Counted from the stretch's first letter, positions 1 to 7,448 are shown. The stretch: DNA of 9,154 nucleotides from an uncultured Chiayiivirga sp. (GCA_934525595.1 CAKSZJ010000038.1:1-9154), one strand, 5' to 3'. Notes: a model not told the origin generated them from the letters alone. A program made the numbers and translations.

Positions 1-71
1 CCGACTCGCTGATTGAGCCTCGTATCGGCGTCACGGCATCCGTAGGTCGGCCCTACGTGGCCGACGTTGGG
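1..71. repeat. 71-bp direct repeat, copy A, with REP-like palindrome
   Basis: This stretch recurs at 147-217 with 69 of 71 bases identical (differences at 17/163 and 22/168). It contains a palindromic core at 42-65 whose arms GTCGGCC (46-52) and GGCCGAC (59-65) pair perfectly around a 6-base loop. The core resembles the REP-like GTAGGTCGG elements scattered between genes in Xanthomonadaceae. The class assignment is from memory of such elements; the repeat and palindrome are directly visible. The repeat may continue leftwards beyond the window. Confidence 0.85.
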
Positions 72-105
72 ATCAAATGTATCGGGGATGTGGCGTCAAG
101 GCCGC

Positions 106-129
106 GTCGGGGGCGTAGCCCCGACCTAC
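106..129 (-). repeat. REP-like palindrome, opposite orientation
   Basis: Read on the minus strand this is a second version of the same 24-bp element type: it starts GTAGGTCGG and ends CCGAC, but with a different centre. Arms GTCGGGG (106-112) and CCCCGAC (119-125) pair around a 6-base loop. It lies between the two 71-bp repeats in opposite orientation, giving the alternating arrangement known from REP/BIME clusters. Confidence 0.7.
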
Positions 130-146
130 ACCAGCACCATCGCACG

Positions 147-217
147 CCGACTCGCTGATTGAACCTCATATCGGCGTCACGGCATCCGTAGGTCGGCCCT
201 ACGTGGCCGACGTTGGG
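147..217. repeat. 71-bp direct repeat, copy B, abutting folP
   Basis: Second copy of the repeat at 1-71, offset 146 bp, with its palindrome core at 188-211 (7-bp perfect stem). It ends one base before the folP stop codon region, so a folP transcript would run straight into the hairpin. There is no run of T after the stem, so it is not a canonical intrinsic terminator. It could protect the 3' end of the mRNA or slow transcription, as REP hairpins do elsewhere. Confidence 0.85.
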
Positions 218-218
218 G

Positions 219-1118
219 TCAGTCGTCGTCGGGCCAGAGCGGCGCGCCGCTGCGGGCCGCCGGCCTTGGCACGGGCCGCAGTGGCTTGAGCGCGTTCCAC
301 AGCGCAAGCGCGTCGCGCAGCGCCGGAACCTCGTGGCTGCGCAGCAGCATCGCGCCGCGCTCGGCGGCCAGCAGGTGCGCAGCGGCGGAGCCAGCGGTGC
401 GATCGAGCGGCTCGCGCCCGGTGAGTTCGCCGATCATCCGCTTGCGCGACATGCCCGCGAGCAGCGGCACGCCGAGGTCGGCAAACGCGTCCAGCCGCGC
501 CAGCAGGGTGAGGTTGTGCTCCAGGGTCTTGCCGAAGCCGAAGCCCGGGTCCACCACGATCCGCGTCTTCGGAAGACCGGCCAGTTCGCAGGCGAAGATG
601 CGATCGGCAAGGAAGCGGCGCACTTCGCCCACCACGTCGTCGTAGTGCGGCGCATCCTGCATGGTGCGCGGCTCGCCCTGCATGTGCATCAGCACGACGG
701 GCACGCCCAGCTCCGCGGCCGTTTCCAGCGCGCCTTCGCGGCGCAGCGCATGGACGTCGTTGATCATGCCGGCGCCGGCCGCCACCGCCGCGCGCATCAC
801 CTCGGGCTTGGAGGTATCCACGCTGATCGGCACCTGCACTTCGCGCGCCAGCCGCTCGATCACGGGCACGACGCGCGCGATCTCCTCCTTGGCGCTTACC
901 TCGCCGGCACCTGGCCGGGTGGATTCGCCGCCGATATCCAGCGCGTCGGCGCCCTCTTCCACAAGCCGCAGCCCGTGCGCCACCGCCGCATCGGTGTCGG
1001 CGTGCGCGCCGCTGTCGGAAAAGGAATCAGGCGTGACGTTGACCACGCCCAGGATGCGTGTGCGATCCAGCCTCAGCGGCCGGCCGGCGCAATCGAGCGT
1101 AGGGAAAAGATCGAACAT
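219..1118 (-). CDS. folP: Dihydropteroate synthase
   Basis: FolP condenses p-aminobenzoate with dihydropterin pyrophosphate in cytoplasmic folate synthesis and is the sulfonamide target. The 299-residue protein shows the family motifs in order: a VVNVTPDSFSDSG block (residues 25-37), DIGGESTRPG (61-70), SVDTSKP (99-105), IND (119-121), DPGFGFGK (190-197), a SRKRMIG block (224-230) and RSHEV (260-264). N27, D61, D101, N120, D190, K226, R260 and H262 match the E. coli active-site residues with a constant offset of five, which supports the start at 1118. An in-frame ATG at 1211 would add 31 residues of low-complexity sequence. Neither start has a clear ribosome binding site. It lies 176 bases downstream of ftsH in the same direction, as in E. 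coli, and is probably co-transcribed. Confidence 0.97.
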   Translation of the reverse strand: MFDLFPTLDCAGRPLRLDRTRILGVVNVTPDSFSDSGAHADTDAAVAHGLRLVEEGADALDIGGESTRPGAGEVSAKEEIARVVPVIERLAREVQVPISVDTSKPEVMRAAVAAGAGMINDVHALRREGALETAAELGVPVVLMHMQGEPRTMQDAPHYDDVVGEVRRFLADRIFACELAGLPKTRIVVDPGFGFGKTLEHNLTLLARLDAFADLGVPLLAGMSRKRMIGELTGREPLDRTAGSAAAHLLAAERGAMLLRSHEVPALRDALALWNALKPLRPVPRPAARSGAPLWPDDD

Positions 1119-1177
1119 GCTTGAGGGTCGGAAACGGGATGAGGGAGTGCGGGGGTCGGAGCTCGGGCTGGTAGCGT

Positions 1178-1192
1178 CACCAGACGCTGGTG
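1178..1192. promoter_or_regulatory. Small inverted repeat in the folP leader
   Basis: CACCAG (1178-1183) and CTGGTG (1187-1192) form a perfect 6-bp inverted repeat with a 3-base loop in the gap between ftsH and folP. An alternative stem overlaps it: AGCGTC (1173-1178) with GACGCT (1183-1188). The two cannot form together. No T-run follows on either strand, so it is not a terminator. A regulatory role is speculative; the pairing itself is visible. Confidence 0.3.
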
Positions 1193-1294
1193 GCGAACGG
1201 GCTCCGGTCAAGCACGCGGTGATACGGAATCCGCGCGTCTTGCGATAATGCGCTCCGGCGATTCCCGATCATCCACGCACGGTTCCCGCGCCCA

Positions 1295-3214
1295 TCACAC
1301 CTGCGGAGCGGGACCGCCCACGGCAGCGCCGGCATGAGGGCCGGAATCGTCCTTGCGCGGCGGCGAGCTCTTGCCGCTCTTGACCCAGTCCGCCGGCGGG
1401 CCGGGATCGCGCCCGGCCATGATCTCGCCGATCTGCGCCGCATCGATGGTTTCGTACTGCAGCAGCGCCTGCGCCATGGCGTGCAGCTTGTCGCTGTTGC
1501 TGCGCAGGATTTCGGTGGCCCGCGCGTAAGCGCGATCCAGGATGCCGCGCACCACTTCGTCGATCTTGCGCGCGGTTTCGTCCGAGACGTTCTTGGTCTG
1601 GGTCACCGAGCGGCCGAGGAACACCTCGTCCTCTTCCTCGCCGTAGGCGATCGGCCCCATCTCGTCGGACAGGCCCCACTTGGTGACCATGTTGCGCGCC
1701 ATCTTGGTGGCGCGTTCGATGTCGTTGGACGCGCCGGTGGTGACCTTGTCCGGCCCAAAGATCAACTCCTCGGCCACGCGTCCGCCGTACAGCGAGCACA
1801 GCTGGGATTCGATCGCGACCCTGTTGTAGCTGTACTTGTCGCCCTCGGGCAGGTACATGGTCACGCCCAGGGCGCGACCGCGCGGGATGATGGTGACCTT
1901 GTAGACCGGATCGTGCTCGGGCACCAGGCGGCCGACGATGGCGTGGCCGGCCTCGTGGTAGGCGGTGAGCTTCTTTTCGTCCTCGCTCATCGCCATGGAG
2001 CGGCGCTCGGCTCCCATCATGATCTTGTCGCGGGCCTTGTCGAAGTGCTCCATGCGCACCTCGCGCGCGTTCTCGCGCGCGGCGAACAGGGCCGCCTCGT
2101 TGCACAGGTTGGCAAGGTCCGCGCCGGAGAATCCCGGCGTTCCACGCGCGATGGTCATCGGATCGACGTCGTTGTCCAGCGGCAGCTTGCGCATGTGGAC
2201 CTTGAGGATCTGCTCGCGGCCCTTCACATCGGGCAGCGGCACGACCACCTGGCGGTCGAAACGCCCCGGACGCAGCAGCGCCGGATCGAGCACATCGGGG
2301 CGGTTGGTGGCCGCGATCACGATCACGCCCTCGCCGCCCTCGAATCCGTCCATTTCCACCAGCAGCTGGTTGAGGGTCTGCTCGCGCTCGTCATGCCCGC
2401 CGCCCAGACCGGCGCCACGGTGGCGGCCGACCGCGTCGATCTCGTCGATGAAGATGATGCAGGGCGCATGCTTCTTGGCCTGTTCGAACATGTCGCGCAC
2501 GCGGCTGGCGCCGACGCCCACGAACATCTCGACGAAGTCCGAACCGGAAATGGAGAAGAACGGCACCTTGGCCTCGCCCGCGATGGCGCGCGCCAGGAGC
2601 GTCTTTCCGGTGCCGGGCGAACCGACCATCAGGATGCCGCGCGGAATCTTGCCGCCGAGCTTCTGGAAACGCGAGGGATCGCGCAGGAACTCGACCAGCT
2701 CGCCGACTTCCTCCTTGGCCTCGTCGCAGCCGGCCACGTCGGCGAAGGTGACCTTGACCTGGTCCTCGCTCTGCATCTTGGCGCGCGACTTGCCGAAGCT
2801 CATCGCGCCGCGCCCGCCGCCGCCAGACTGCAGCTGGCGCATGAAGAAGATGAAGATGCCGATGAAGATCACGTACGGCAGCAGGTTCAGCAGGATGTAG
2901 GCGAGCGAGGGGCCGGTGGAGATCGGCGACTGCACGATCTTGACGTTGCGCGCCACCAGGTCGTCGATCAGCTTGGGATCGTTGGGCGGCAGGGCCACGC
3001 TGAACTTGCCGCCGTCCTTGGTGACGCCGACCAGCTCGCGGCCGTTCTCCGAGTAGGTGACCTCGCTCACGCGCTCGGCGCGCACCTGCGCGAGGAACTC
3101 GGAATAGGACAGCCCCTGCGCCCCACCCGCACGCGGGGTGAAGCTCTGGAACACCGCCATCAGCACGACGGCGATCACCACCCAGAGAACAAGATTCTTG
3201 GTCAAGTCGTTCAT
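1295..3214 (-). CDS. ftsH: ATP-dependent zinc metalloprotease FtsH
   Basis: Membrane-anchored AAA+ protease that extracts and degrades unstable or misassembled membrane proteins and selected cytoplasmic regulators. The 639-residue protein has a first membrane helix at about residues 8-24, a periplasmic domain to about 104, and a second helix at about 105-125. The AAA domain follows, with Walker A GSPGTGKT (198-205), pore motif MFVGVG (230-235), Walker B IIFIDEID (253-260) and the arginine-finger region RPGRFDR (315-321). The protease site HEAGH is at 420-424, with the third zinc ligand D498 in GASNDIE. Walker A has Ser where the usual form is GPPGTGKT. The start at 3214 has AGGA seven bases upstream and begins MNDLTKNL as in relatives; an open frame extending upstream to 3532 only shadows rlmE. 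It lies 16 bases after rlmE, so the two are almost certainly one transcript. Confidence 0.98.
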   Translation of the reverse strand: MNDLTKNLVLWVVIAVVLMAVFQSFTPRAGGAQGLSYSEFLAQVRAERVSEVTYSENGRELVGVTKDGGKFSVALPPNDPKLIDDLVARNVKIVQSPISTGPSLAYILLNLLPYVIFIGIFIFFMRQLQSGGGGRGAMSFGKSRAKMQSEDQVKVTFADVAGCDEAKEEVGELVEFLRDPSRFQKLGGKIPRGILMVGSPGTGKTLLARAIAGEAKVPFFSISGSDFVEMFVGVGASRVRDMFEQAKKHAPCIIFIDEIDAVGRHRGAGLGGGHDEREQTLNQLLVEMDGFEGGEGVIVIAATNRPDVLDPALLRPGRFDRQVVVPLPDVKGREQILKVHMRKLPLDNDVDPMTIARGTPGFSGADLANLCNEAALFAARENAREVRMEHFDKARDKIMMGAERRSMAMSEDEKKLTAYHEAGHAIVGRLVPEHDPVYKVTIIPRGRALGVTMYLPEGDKYSYNRVAIESQLCSLYGGRVAEELIFGPDKVTTGASNDIERATKMARNMVTKWGLSDEMGPIAYGEEEDEVFLGRSVTQTKNVSDETARKIDEVVRGILDRAYARATEILRSNSDKLHAMAQALLQYETIDAAQIGEIMAGRDPGPPADWVKSGKSSPPRKDDSGPHAGAAVGGPAPQV

Positions 3215-3230
3215 TACTGCTTCCTGCGCC

Positions 3231-3860
3231 CTATCCCTGGGCCTCTCGTTTGTCGGTTGCCATCGCGTAGACCTCGGAAGACCGGCTGCGTGACGCCTCA
3301 GGCTTCCGAACCTTGACCTGCCGATAGCGCTTGCGCAAGTCCCGGATGTATTCGTCGAACCCCGCGCCCTGGAACAGCTTGATGAGGAAGGTGCCGCCGA
3401 TCCGCAGGTGCCGATCGGCAAAATCCCTCGCCAGCTCCGCCAGATACATCGAACGCGGCTGGTCGACGGCATCCACCCCCGACATATTGGGTGCCATGTC
3501 GGAAAGCACAAGGTCCACCGGCTGGCCGGCAAGCAGGACTTCCAGCCGGGCCAGCGGCTCGGGCTCGCGGAAATCGCCGAGGATGAATTCGACTCCGGCC
3601 AGCGGCGGCATGTCGAGGATGTCCAGCGCGATCACGCGTCCGCTGTCGCCCAGCTCGCGCCGCACCAGCTGCGACCAGCCTCCCGGAGCCGCCCCGAGGT
3701 CCACCACCACCATGCCGGGCTTGAGCAGCCGGTCACGTTCCAGCAGCTCTTCCAGCTTGTAGGCGGCGCGCGAACGCAGGCCCTCGGCCTGGGCCTTCTT
3801 CACGAAACGGTCGGAAAAGTGCTCGCGCAGCCAGCGGTGGCTGCTCTTGCTGCGTGCCAT
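3231..3860 (-). CDS. rlmE: 23S rRNA (uridine-2'-O)-methyltransferase RlmE (RrmJ/FtsJ)
   Basis: RlmE methylates the 2'-OH of U2552 in the A-loop of 23S rRNA late in 50S assembly, using S-adenosylmethionine. The 209-residue protein has the SAM-binding motif [13 protein letters not shown] (residues 52-64) and the full catalytic tetrad K35, D121 ([10 protein letters not shown]), K161 (FLIKLFQG) and E196 (RSSEVY). These match E. coli K38/D124/K164/E199 with a constant offset of three, which favours the start at 3860 ([11 protein letters not shown]). The longer in-frame start at 3932 would add 24 unrelated residues and collide with yhbY. No Shine-Dalgarno sequence is visible before 3860. It is the first gene of the rlmE-ftsH-folP run and diverges from yhbY, the usual gammaproteobacterial arrangement. 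Confidence 0.97.
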   Translation of the reverse strand: MARSKSSHRWLREHFSDRFVKKAQAEGLRSRAAYKLEELLERDRLLKPGMVVVDLGAAPGGWSQLVRRELGDSGRVIALDILDMPPLAGVEFILGDFREPEPLARLEVLLAGQPVDLVLSDMAPNMSGVDAVDQPRSMYLAELARDFADRHLRIGGTFLIKLFQGAGFDEYIRDLRKRYRQVKVRKPEASRSRSSEVYAMATDKREAQG

Positions 3861-3930
3861 GGAGGGGTGCGTGGGAGCGGAAAGACGTACATGGTAACCT
3901 GTCGCGCTTGTCTTCCCGCCCCGGCCGTTC
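3861..3930. promoter_or_regulatory. Divergent promoter region between rlmE and yhbY
   Basis: This 70-base gap separates two divergent genes, so it must contain or overlap the promoters for both unless they lie inside the coding regions. I see only weak matches. On the minus strand TACCAT (in GGTTACCATG) fits a -10 box at four of six positions without a convincing -35. Neither gene has a Shine-Dalgarno sequence before its start, so short-leader or leaderless translation is possible. Confidence 0.4.
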
Positions 3931-4233
3931 ATGTCCTCCCCTCTTTCATCGAACCAGAAACGCTACCTGCGCGGCCTCGCGCACCCGCTCAAGCCGGTGA
4001 TCCTGGTGGGTGCGAAGGGCATCACGGATGCGCTCATTTCCGAACTGGATCTCGCGCTCGACCACCATGAGCTGATCAAGGTGCGCATTGCCGCAGACGA
4101 CCGCGAGGCGCGCGACGCCGGCATCGCGGCCCTGGTGGAGCGCTCCGGCGCCCAGCTGGTGCAGCGCGTGGGCAACGTGGCCTGCCTGTTCCGGCGCAAC
4201 CCGGACGCGCCGCAGGTTCCGCTGCCGCGCTGA
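3931..4233 (+). CDS. yhbY: YhbY family RNA-binding protein (CRS1-YhbY domain), 50S assembly factor
   Basis: Small RNA-binding protein that associates with pre-50S particles. Its single CRM domain fills almost the whole 100 residues. Visible landmarks are the N-terminal [19 protein letters not shown], the RNA-binding GxxG loop VGAKG (26-30), HELIKVRI (46-53) and [13 protein letters not shown] (78-90). Length is typical (E. coli YhbY is about 97 residues). It sits divergent to rlmE, which acts on the same subunit, a conserved pairing. The next gene begins nine bases after its stop, so the two are probably co-transcribed. Confidence 0.95.
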   Translation: MSSPLSSNQKRYLRGLAHPLKPVILVGAKGITDALISELDLALDHHELIKVRIAADDREARDAGIAALVERSGAQLVQRVGNVACLFRRNPDAPQVPLPR

Positions 4234-4242
4234 TCCTCCGTC

Positions 4243-4626
4243 ATGCAGCTCGCTCACCAATCCGATGAAGGCCACCATGCGGTACGCCGCCTGGGCGCTG
4301 ACTTCGTGCAGGTGGGCGATCGGGTCTTTTCCGCGAGTCTGCTGCTCTCGCCGGAGCGCTGCATCGAAGACTTTGCGCCGCGATCGCTCGATGAATTCGA
4401 CGCCGCCGCCATCCAAGCCATCCTTGCGCTTGATCCGGCCGTGGTGCTGATCGGCACCGGCGAGCGGCAGCGGCTCGCACCGCCGACGCTGATGGCGGCG
4501 TTCCTGACGCGCGGGATCGGGCTGGAAGCCATGGACAGCGCCGCGGCGGCGCGCACTTTCAACCTGCTGGCCGGTGAAGGCCGGCGCGTGGTGGCCGCAT
4601 TCCTTCTGGGCTCGCCGGCCTCCTGA
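4243..4626 (+). CDS. Mth938/NDUFAF3-like (DUF498) protein
   Basis: A 127-residue protein of the Mth938-like fold family, which includes the mitochondrial complex I assembly factor NDUFAF3. The bacterial members have no well-established role. Recognisable features are VVLIGTGERQRLAPP (67-81), GIGLEAMDSAAAARTFNLL (91-109) and a final hydrophobic strand RRVVAAFLL (114-122). There is no signal peptide or membrane segment. It follows yhbY after nine bases in the same direction, and the RiPP precursor gene starts 72 bases further on with its own ribosome binding site. I therefore group it with yhbY rather than with the hvf genes, though read-through cannot be excluded. No Shine-Dalgarno sequence is evident. 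Confidence 0.85.
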   Translation: MQLAHQSDEGHHAVRRLGADFVQVGDRVFSASLLLSPERCIEDFAPRSLDEFDAAAIQAILALDPAVVLIGTGERQRLAPPTLMAAFLTRGIGLEAMDSAAAARTFNLLAGEGRRVVAAFLLGSPAS

Positions 4627-4661
4627 GCCGCGTGCCGCCGGCGCGCGCGTCCGCGCTCCAC

Positions 4662-4667
4662 TATCAT
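4662..4667 (+). promoter_or_regulatory. Possible -10 box (TATCAT) ahead of hvfA
   Basis: TATCAT matches the sigma70 -10 consensus at five of six positions and lies 31 bases before the hvfA start, leaving a short leader with a good ribosome binding site. There is no recognisable -35 box 16-18 bases upstream, where the sequence is pure GC. Related operons in other bacteria are often under ECF sigma factors, but I do not see a clear ECF promoter (AAC/CGT type) here. Confidence 0.3.
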
Positions 4668-4698
4668 CGCCCGACACTCCCCGGCCACAGGAGCCGCC

Positions 4699-5091
4699 AT
4701 GTCCCGTTCCCGCTTCGCCACCCCGCTGCTGCTCTCGCTCACCGCCGCCGGTACGCTCGGCCTCGGAACGGCCCAGGCGGCCATCGTCGATCTGCCTGCG
4801 GGCTACGCGCTGGTCGACGACGCGCCGGCGAAAACCCAGGCCAAAGACAAGAAGGCCGGGCACGAACACCGCTGCGGAGCCCACCACGCCGATCACACCG
4901 ATCACGCCAAGGACAGCAAGGAAGGCACGTGCGGCGCAGACCATGCCGAACACGCCCAGCACATGAAGGATGGCCACGAGGGCGCCTGCGGCGCCGACCA
5001 TCACGCCACGACCGATGCCGACAAGAGCGAGCAGGAAGGCAAGTGCGGAGAGGGGAAGTGCGGCGAAGGAAAGTGCGGCGGCATGGCCTGA
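4699..5091 (+). CDS. hvfA: HvfA-like RiPP precursor: secreted Cys/His-rich metal-binding peptide with EGKCG motifs
   Basis: Ribosomally made precursor peptide, 130 residues. An N-terminal Sec signal peptide (basic MSRSR, hydrophobic core, TAQA with likely cleavage after A27) is followed by a polar region with no hydrophobic segment. Six cysteines, each followed by Gly, lie at 59, 78, 97, 116, 121 and 126. The first four are exactly 19 residues apart and the last three exactly 5. Motifs in order are EHRCG, EGTCG, EGACG and three EGKCG. Residues 55-102 contain 12 His, mostly as DH, AH and HH pairs. In the HvfA family the Cys of EGKCG is oxidised to an oxazolone/thioamide that binds copper. That this happens here is inferred from the motif and the adjacent hvfB and hvfC. 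The start has AGGAG five bases upstream (4689-4693). The 19-residue His-rich spacing is the unusual part. Number of modified Cys is unknown. Confidence 0.88.
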   Translation: MSRSRFATPLLLSLTAAGTLGLGTAQAAIVDLPAGYALVDDAPAKTQAKDKKAGHEHRCGAHHADHTDHAKDSKEGTCGADHAEHAQHMKDGHEGACGADHHATTDADKSEQEGKCGEGKCGEGKCGGMA

Positions 5092-5110
5092 TGCCGCGCG
5101 TCGCGGCGAC

Positions 5111-5974
5111 ATGACTGCGGAGCCTCCCCGCGCCCTGCACGCCCGCTGCGCAGGCCTCGGCCTGCGCCGCCCGCTCGCCGCCGCCCTGCTCGCGGCGCCT
5201 GCGGGCGCAGTGGACTTCCTCGAAGTCGCGCCGGAGAACTGGATCGGCGTGGGCGGGCGCCACGGCAAGGCATTCGCCGCGCTCGCCGAGCGCCATCCCA
5301 TCGTCTGCCACGGCCTGTCGCTCTCGCTCGGCGGCCCGGCGCCGCTCGACGTGGACTTCATCGCGAAACTGAAGGCGTTTCTGGATCGCTGGAACGCGCC
5401 GATCTACAGCGAGCACCTGAGCTGGTGCGCCGACGAAGGCCACCTGTACGACCTCGCGCCGATCCCCTTCACCGAGGAAGGCGTGCGTCACACCGCGGCG
5501 CGCATCGCGCGGGTGCAGGACGTACTGGGCAGGCGCATCGCGGTGGAGAACGTGTCCTACTACGCCGCGCCGTGGCAGGACATGCCCGAGATCGATTTCA
5601 TCAAGGCGGTCCTGCATGAGGCCGACTGCGAACTGCTGCTGGACGTGAACAACATCCACGTCAACGCCACCAATCACGGCTACGACGCCCTCGCCTTCCT
5701 GCACGCACTTCCTCCGGAACGGGTTCGCTACATCCACGTCGCCGGCCATTTCGTGCAGGCACCCGATCTGCTGGTGGATACCCACGGCGCCGCGGTGATC
5801 GATCCGGTGTGGTCGCTGCTCGCGGCGGCCTATCGCCATGCCGGCGTGCTGCCGACCCTGCTGGAGCGCGACTTCAATTTCCCGCCGCTGTCCGAACTGC
5901 TCGTGGAAGTCGACGCGATCCGCGCATCTCAGGATGCCGCACTGGCCGGCGGAGCGCGCGCGCGTGCCGCCTGA
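5111..5974 (+). CDS. hvfB: HvfB-like MNIO (DUF692) multinuclear non-heme iron oxidative RiPP maturase
   Basis: Cytoplasmic TIM-barrel enzyme of the DUF692 family (relatives MbnB, TglH, HvfB, bufferin BufB) that uses an iron cluster and oxygen to rearrange Cys residues of a precursor. The 287-residue protein starts [10 protein letters not shown] and shows GLGLRRPL (15-22), [12 protein letters not shown] (35-46), CHGLSLSLG (66-74), YSEHLSW (99-105), ENVSYY (146-151), [10 protein letters not shown] (176-185), HVAGH (209-213), DTHG (223-226) and LERDFNFP (251-258). Likely metal ligands H67, E101, N147, D178, H183, H213, H225 and E252 are all present, so it should be active. It begins 19 bases after hvfA stops and overlaps hvfC by 11. 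The start at 5111 is chosen because upstream in-frame sequence only shadows hvfA; its ribosome binding site is weak. The substrate is inferred from position. Confidence 0.93.
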   Translation: MTAEPPRALHARCAGLGLRRPLAAALLAAPAGAVDFLEVAPENWIGVGGRHGKAFAALAERHPIVCHGLSLSLGGPAPLDVDFIAKLKAFLDRWNAPIYSEHLSWCADEGHLYDLAPIPFTEEGVRHTAARIARVQDVLGRRIAVENVSYYAAPWQDMPEIDFIKAVLHEADCELLLDVNNIHVNATNHGYDALAFLHALPPERVRYIHVAGHFVQAPDLLVDTHGAAVIDPVWSLLAAAYRHAGVLPTLLERDFNFPPLSELLVEVDAIRASQDAALAGGARARAA

Positions 5975-6716
5975 GGCCTCCCGCCTGGCGCACCAGCAGG
6001 CAGCCTTTGCCGCCTACCTGCGCGATCCCGCGCGCACCGAAGCGCCGCCCGCCGCGCCCGAGCGACTGGCGCTCTACCGCGAGCTTTTCTTCAACACACT
6101 GCGCGATCTCGTCGGCAGCACCTTTCCGGTGCTCCGCGCGATCCTTGGTGAAGCCGGCTGGGAAGCGCTGATCCGCCAATTCCAGCGCGACCACCGCTGC
6201 CGCACGCCGCTCTTTCCCGAACTCGGCCGCGAGTTCCTCGACTGGCTCGACACGCGCCCCGCGCAGCCGCCGTTCCTGCACGAGCTGGCGCACTACGAAT
6301 GGATCGAACTGGCACTGGCGCTGGATGAGGCCGAGGCGGTGCCAGAAGACATCACCCCAGACGGCGACCCGCTGGACGCTGTGCCGGTGGTCTCGCCGCT
6401 GGCCTGGCCGCTGGCCTACCGTTTCCCGGTGCACCGCATCGCACCCACGTTCCAGCCGCAGGAGCCACCGGATTCGCCGACCTTCCTGCTGATCCGGCGC
6501 GATGCAGCGGACCGCATCCACTTCCACGAAATCGACGCGCTCACCCATGCCCTGCTGCAGGCGCTGCACGACGAGTGCACGGCGCGTTCAGGCCACGAGC
6601 TGATCGAGCGCCTCGCCGCCGGCCATCCTGACTCCGCAACGCTGAGCGCACACGCCGCCGAGCGCCTGCGCGAACTGCGCGCACGCGGCGCGATCTGCGG
6701 TACGCGGCGCGCGTGA
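5964..6716 (+). CDS. hvfC: HvfC-like DUF2063 RiPP maturation partner protein
   Basis: Partner of the MNIO enzyme: DUF2063-type proteins form a complex with HvfB and are thought to help present the precursor. The N-terminal DUF2063 domain covers about residues 5-100, with [15 protein letters not shown] (8-22), [16 protein letters not shown] (35-50) and [13 protein letters not shown] (51-63). Further on are [13 protein letters not shown] (106-118), the proline-rich middle [15 protein letters not shown] (145-159) and a helical C-terminal part. Length 250 is typical. I choose the GTG at 5964 because GGAG (5951-5954) lies nine bases upstream and homology begins just after it. An ATG at 5934 is the alternative and would add ten residues. 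The 11-base overlap with hvfB implies translational coupling. No metal-binding motif of its own is evident. Confidence 0.9.
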   Translation: MPPEASRLAHQQAAFAAYLRDPARTEAPPAAPERLALYRELFFNTLRDLVGSTFPVLRAILGEAGWEALIRQFQRDHRCRTPLFPELGREFLDWLDTRPAQPPFLHELAHYEWIELALALDEAEAVPEDITPDGDPLDAVPVVSPLAWPLAYRFPVHRIAPTFQPQEPPDSPTFLLIRRDAADRIHFHEIDALTHALLQALHDECTARSGHELIERLAAGHPDSATLSAHAAERLRELRARGAICGTRRA

Positions 6717-6769
6717 ACCGGGGCTGGCCCGCGCGGCGCGCACGCGACGAGCCACCGCGCGCTGCTTGC

Positions 6770-6775
6770 TAGACT
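6770..6775 (+). promoter_or_regulatory. Possible -10 box (TAGACT) for rnt
   Basis: TAGACT sits seven bases before the rnt ATG, so a transcript starting about there would be leaderless, which fits the absence of a Shine-Dalgarno sequence. It matches the -10 consensus at four of six positions and has no convincing -35 in the GC-rich upstream sequence. Read-through from hvfC (65-base gap, no terminator) is the alternative. Confidence 0.25.
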
Positions 6776-6781
6776 TCCGCG

Positions 6782-7438
6782 ATGACCGCTTCCCCCGACT
6801 ACGGCGCAGCCTTCGCCAGCACCATCGCCGCGCGCTTTCGCGGCTTCCTGCCCGTGGTTGTCGACGTGGAAACCGGCGGCTTCGACTGCAACCGTCACGC
6901 CCTGCTGGAAGTCGCGGCGGTGCCGATCGAACTGGACGCCTCCGGGCTCGCCATACCCGGCGCCACCCTCCACGCTCACGTCGCCCCCTTCCCCGGCGCC
7001 GAGCTCGACCCCCGCTCGCTGGACATCACCGGCATCGACCCGGACAACCCGCTGCGCGGCGCGCTGCCCGAACGCGCCGCGCTGGACCACATCTTCAGCG
7101 GCGTGCGCCAAGCGGTGCGCGAAGCCGGCTGCAACCGCGCGATCCTGGTGGGACACAACGCCAGCTTCGACCTCGGCTTCATCAACGCGGCGGCGCTGCG
7201 CGTGGCGCACAAGCGCAACCCGTTCCACCCGTTCAGCAGCTTCGATACCGTGGCCCTCGCCGGCCTCGCCTATGGGCAGACGGTGCTGGCCAAGGCAACG
7301 GACGCTGCCGGCCTGGAGTGGGACGCCAACCAGGCCCACTCGGCCATCTACGACGCGGAAATCACCGCAGCGCTCTTCTGCGGCATCGTCAACCGCTGGC
7401 GCGCACTCTCGCTGCTGGATCAGACGCCACGCGCCTGA
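6782..7438 (+). CDS. rnt: Ribonuclease T
   Basis: RNase T is a DEDDh 3'-5' exoribonuclease that trims tRNA and other stable RNA 3' ends. The 218-residue protein has [17 protein letters not shown] (18-34), HNASFDLGF (125-133), KRNPFHPF (144-151) and [17 protein letters not shown] (184-200). Catalytic D28, E30, D130, H186 and D191 correspond to E. coli D23, E25, D125, H181 and D186 with a constant offset of five. Length is close to E. coli (215). The gene follows hvfC after 65 bases and ends 10 bases before a strong terminator. No Shine-Dalgarno sequence is seen before the ATG. Confidence 0.97.
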   Translation: MTASPDYGAAFASTIAARFRGFLPVVVDVETGGFDCNRHALLEVAAVPIELDASGLAIPGATLHAHVAPFPGAELDPRSLDITGIDPDNPLRGALPERAALDHIFSGVRQAVREAGCNRAILVGHNASFDLGFINAAALRVAHKRNPFHPFSSFDTVALAGLAYGQTVLAKATDAAGLEWDANQAHSAIYDAEITAALFCGIVNRWRALSLLDQTPRA

Positions 7439-7448
7439 GCCAGACGAA

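Noticed and set aside
1..217. CRISPR array
   Set aside because: Only two 71-bp copies with a single 75-base interval, and internal palindromes typical of REP elements; repeat and spacer sizes do not fit.
213..1124. 303-codon plus-strand open frame opposite folP
   Set aside because: The minus strand carries every DHPS motif; this frame has low-complexity Arg/His/Ala content and no ribosome binding site.
1334..3316. Long plus-strand open frame of 660 codons opposite ftsH
   Set aside because: It is a mirror of the ftsH coding frame in GC-rich DNA. Its composition is rich in His, Arg, Ala and Asp with no recognisable domain, while the minus strand encodes a complete FtsH.
3946..5361. 471-codon minus-strand open frame across yhbY, the Mth938-like gene and hvfA
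   Set aside because: It runs opposite three well-supported plus-strand genes and has no recognisable domain; a GC-rich artefact.
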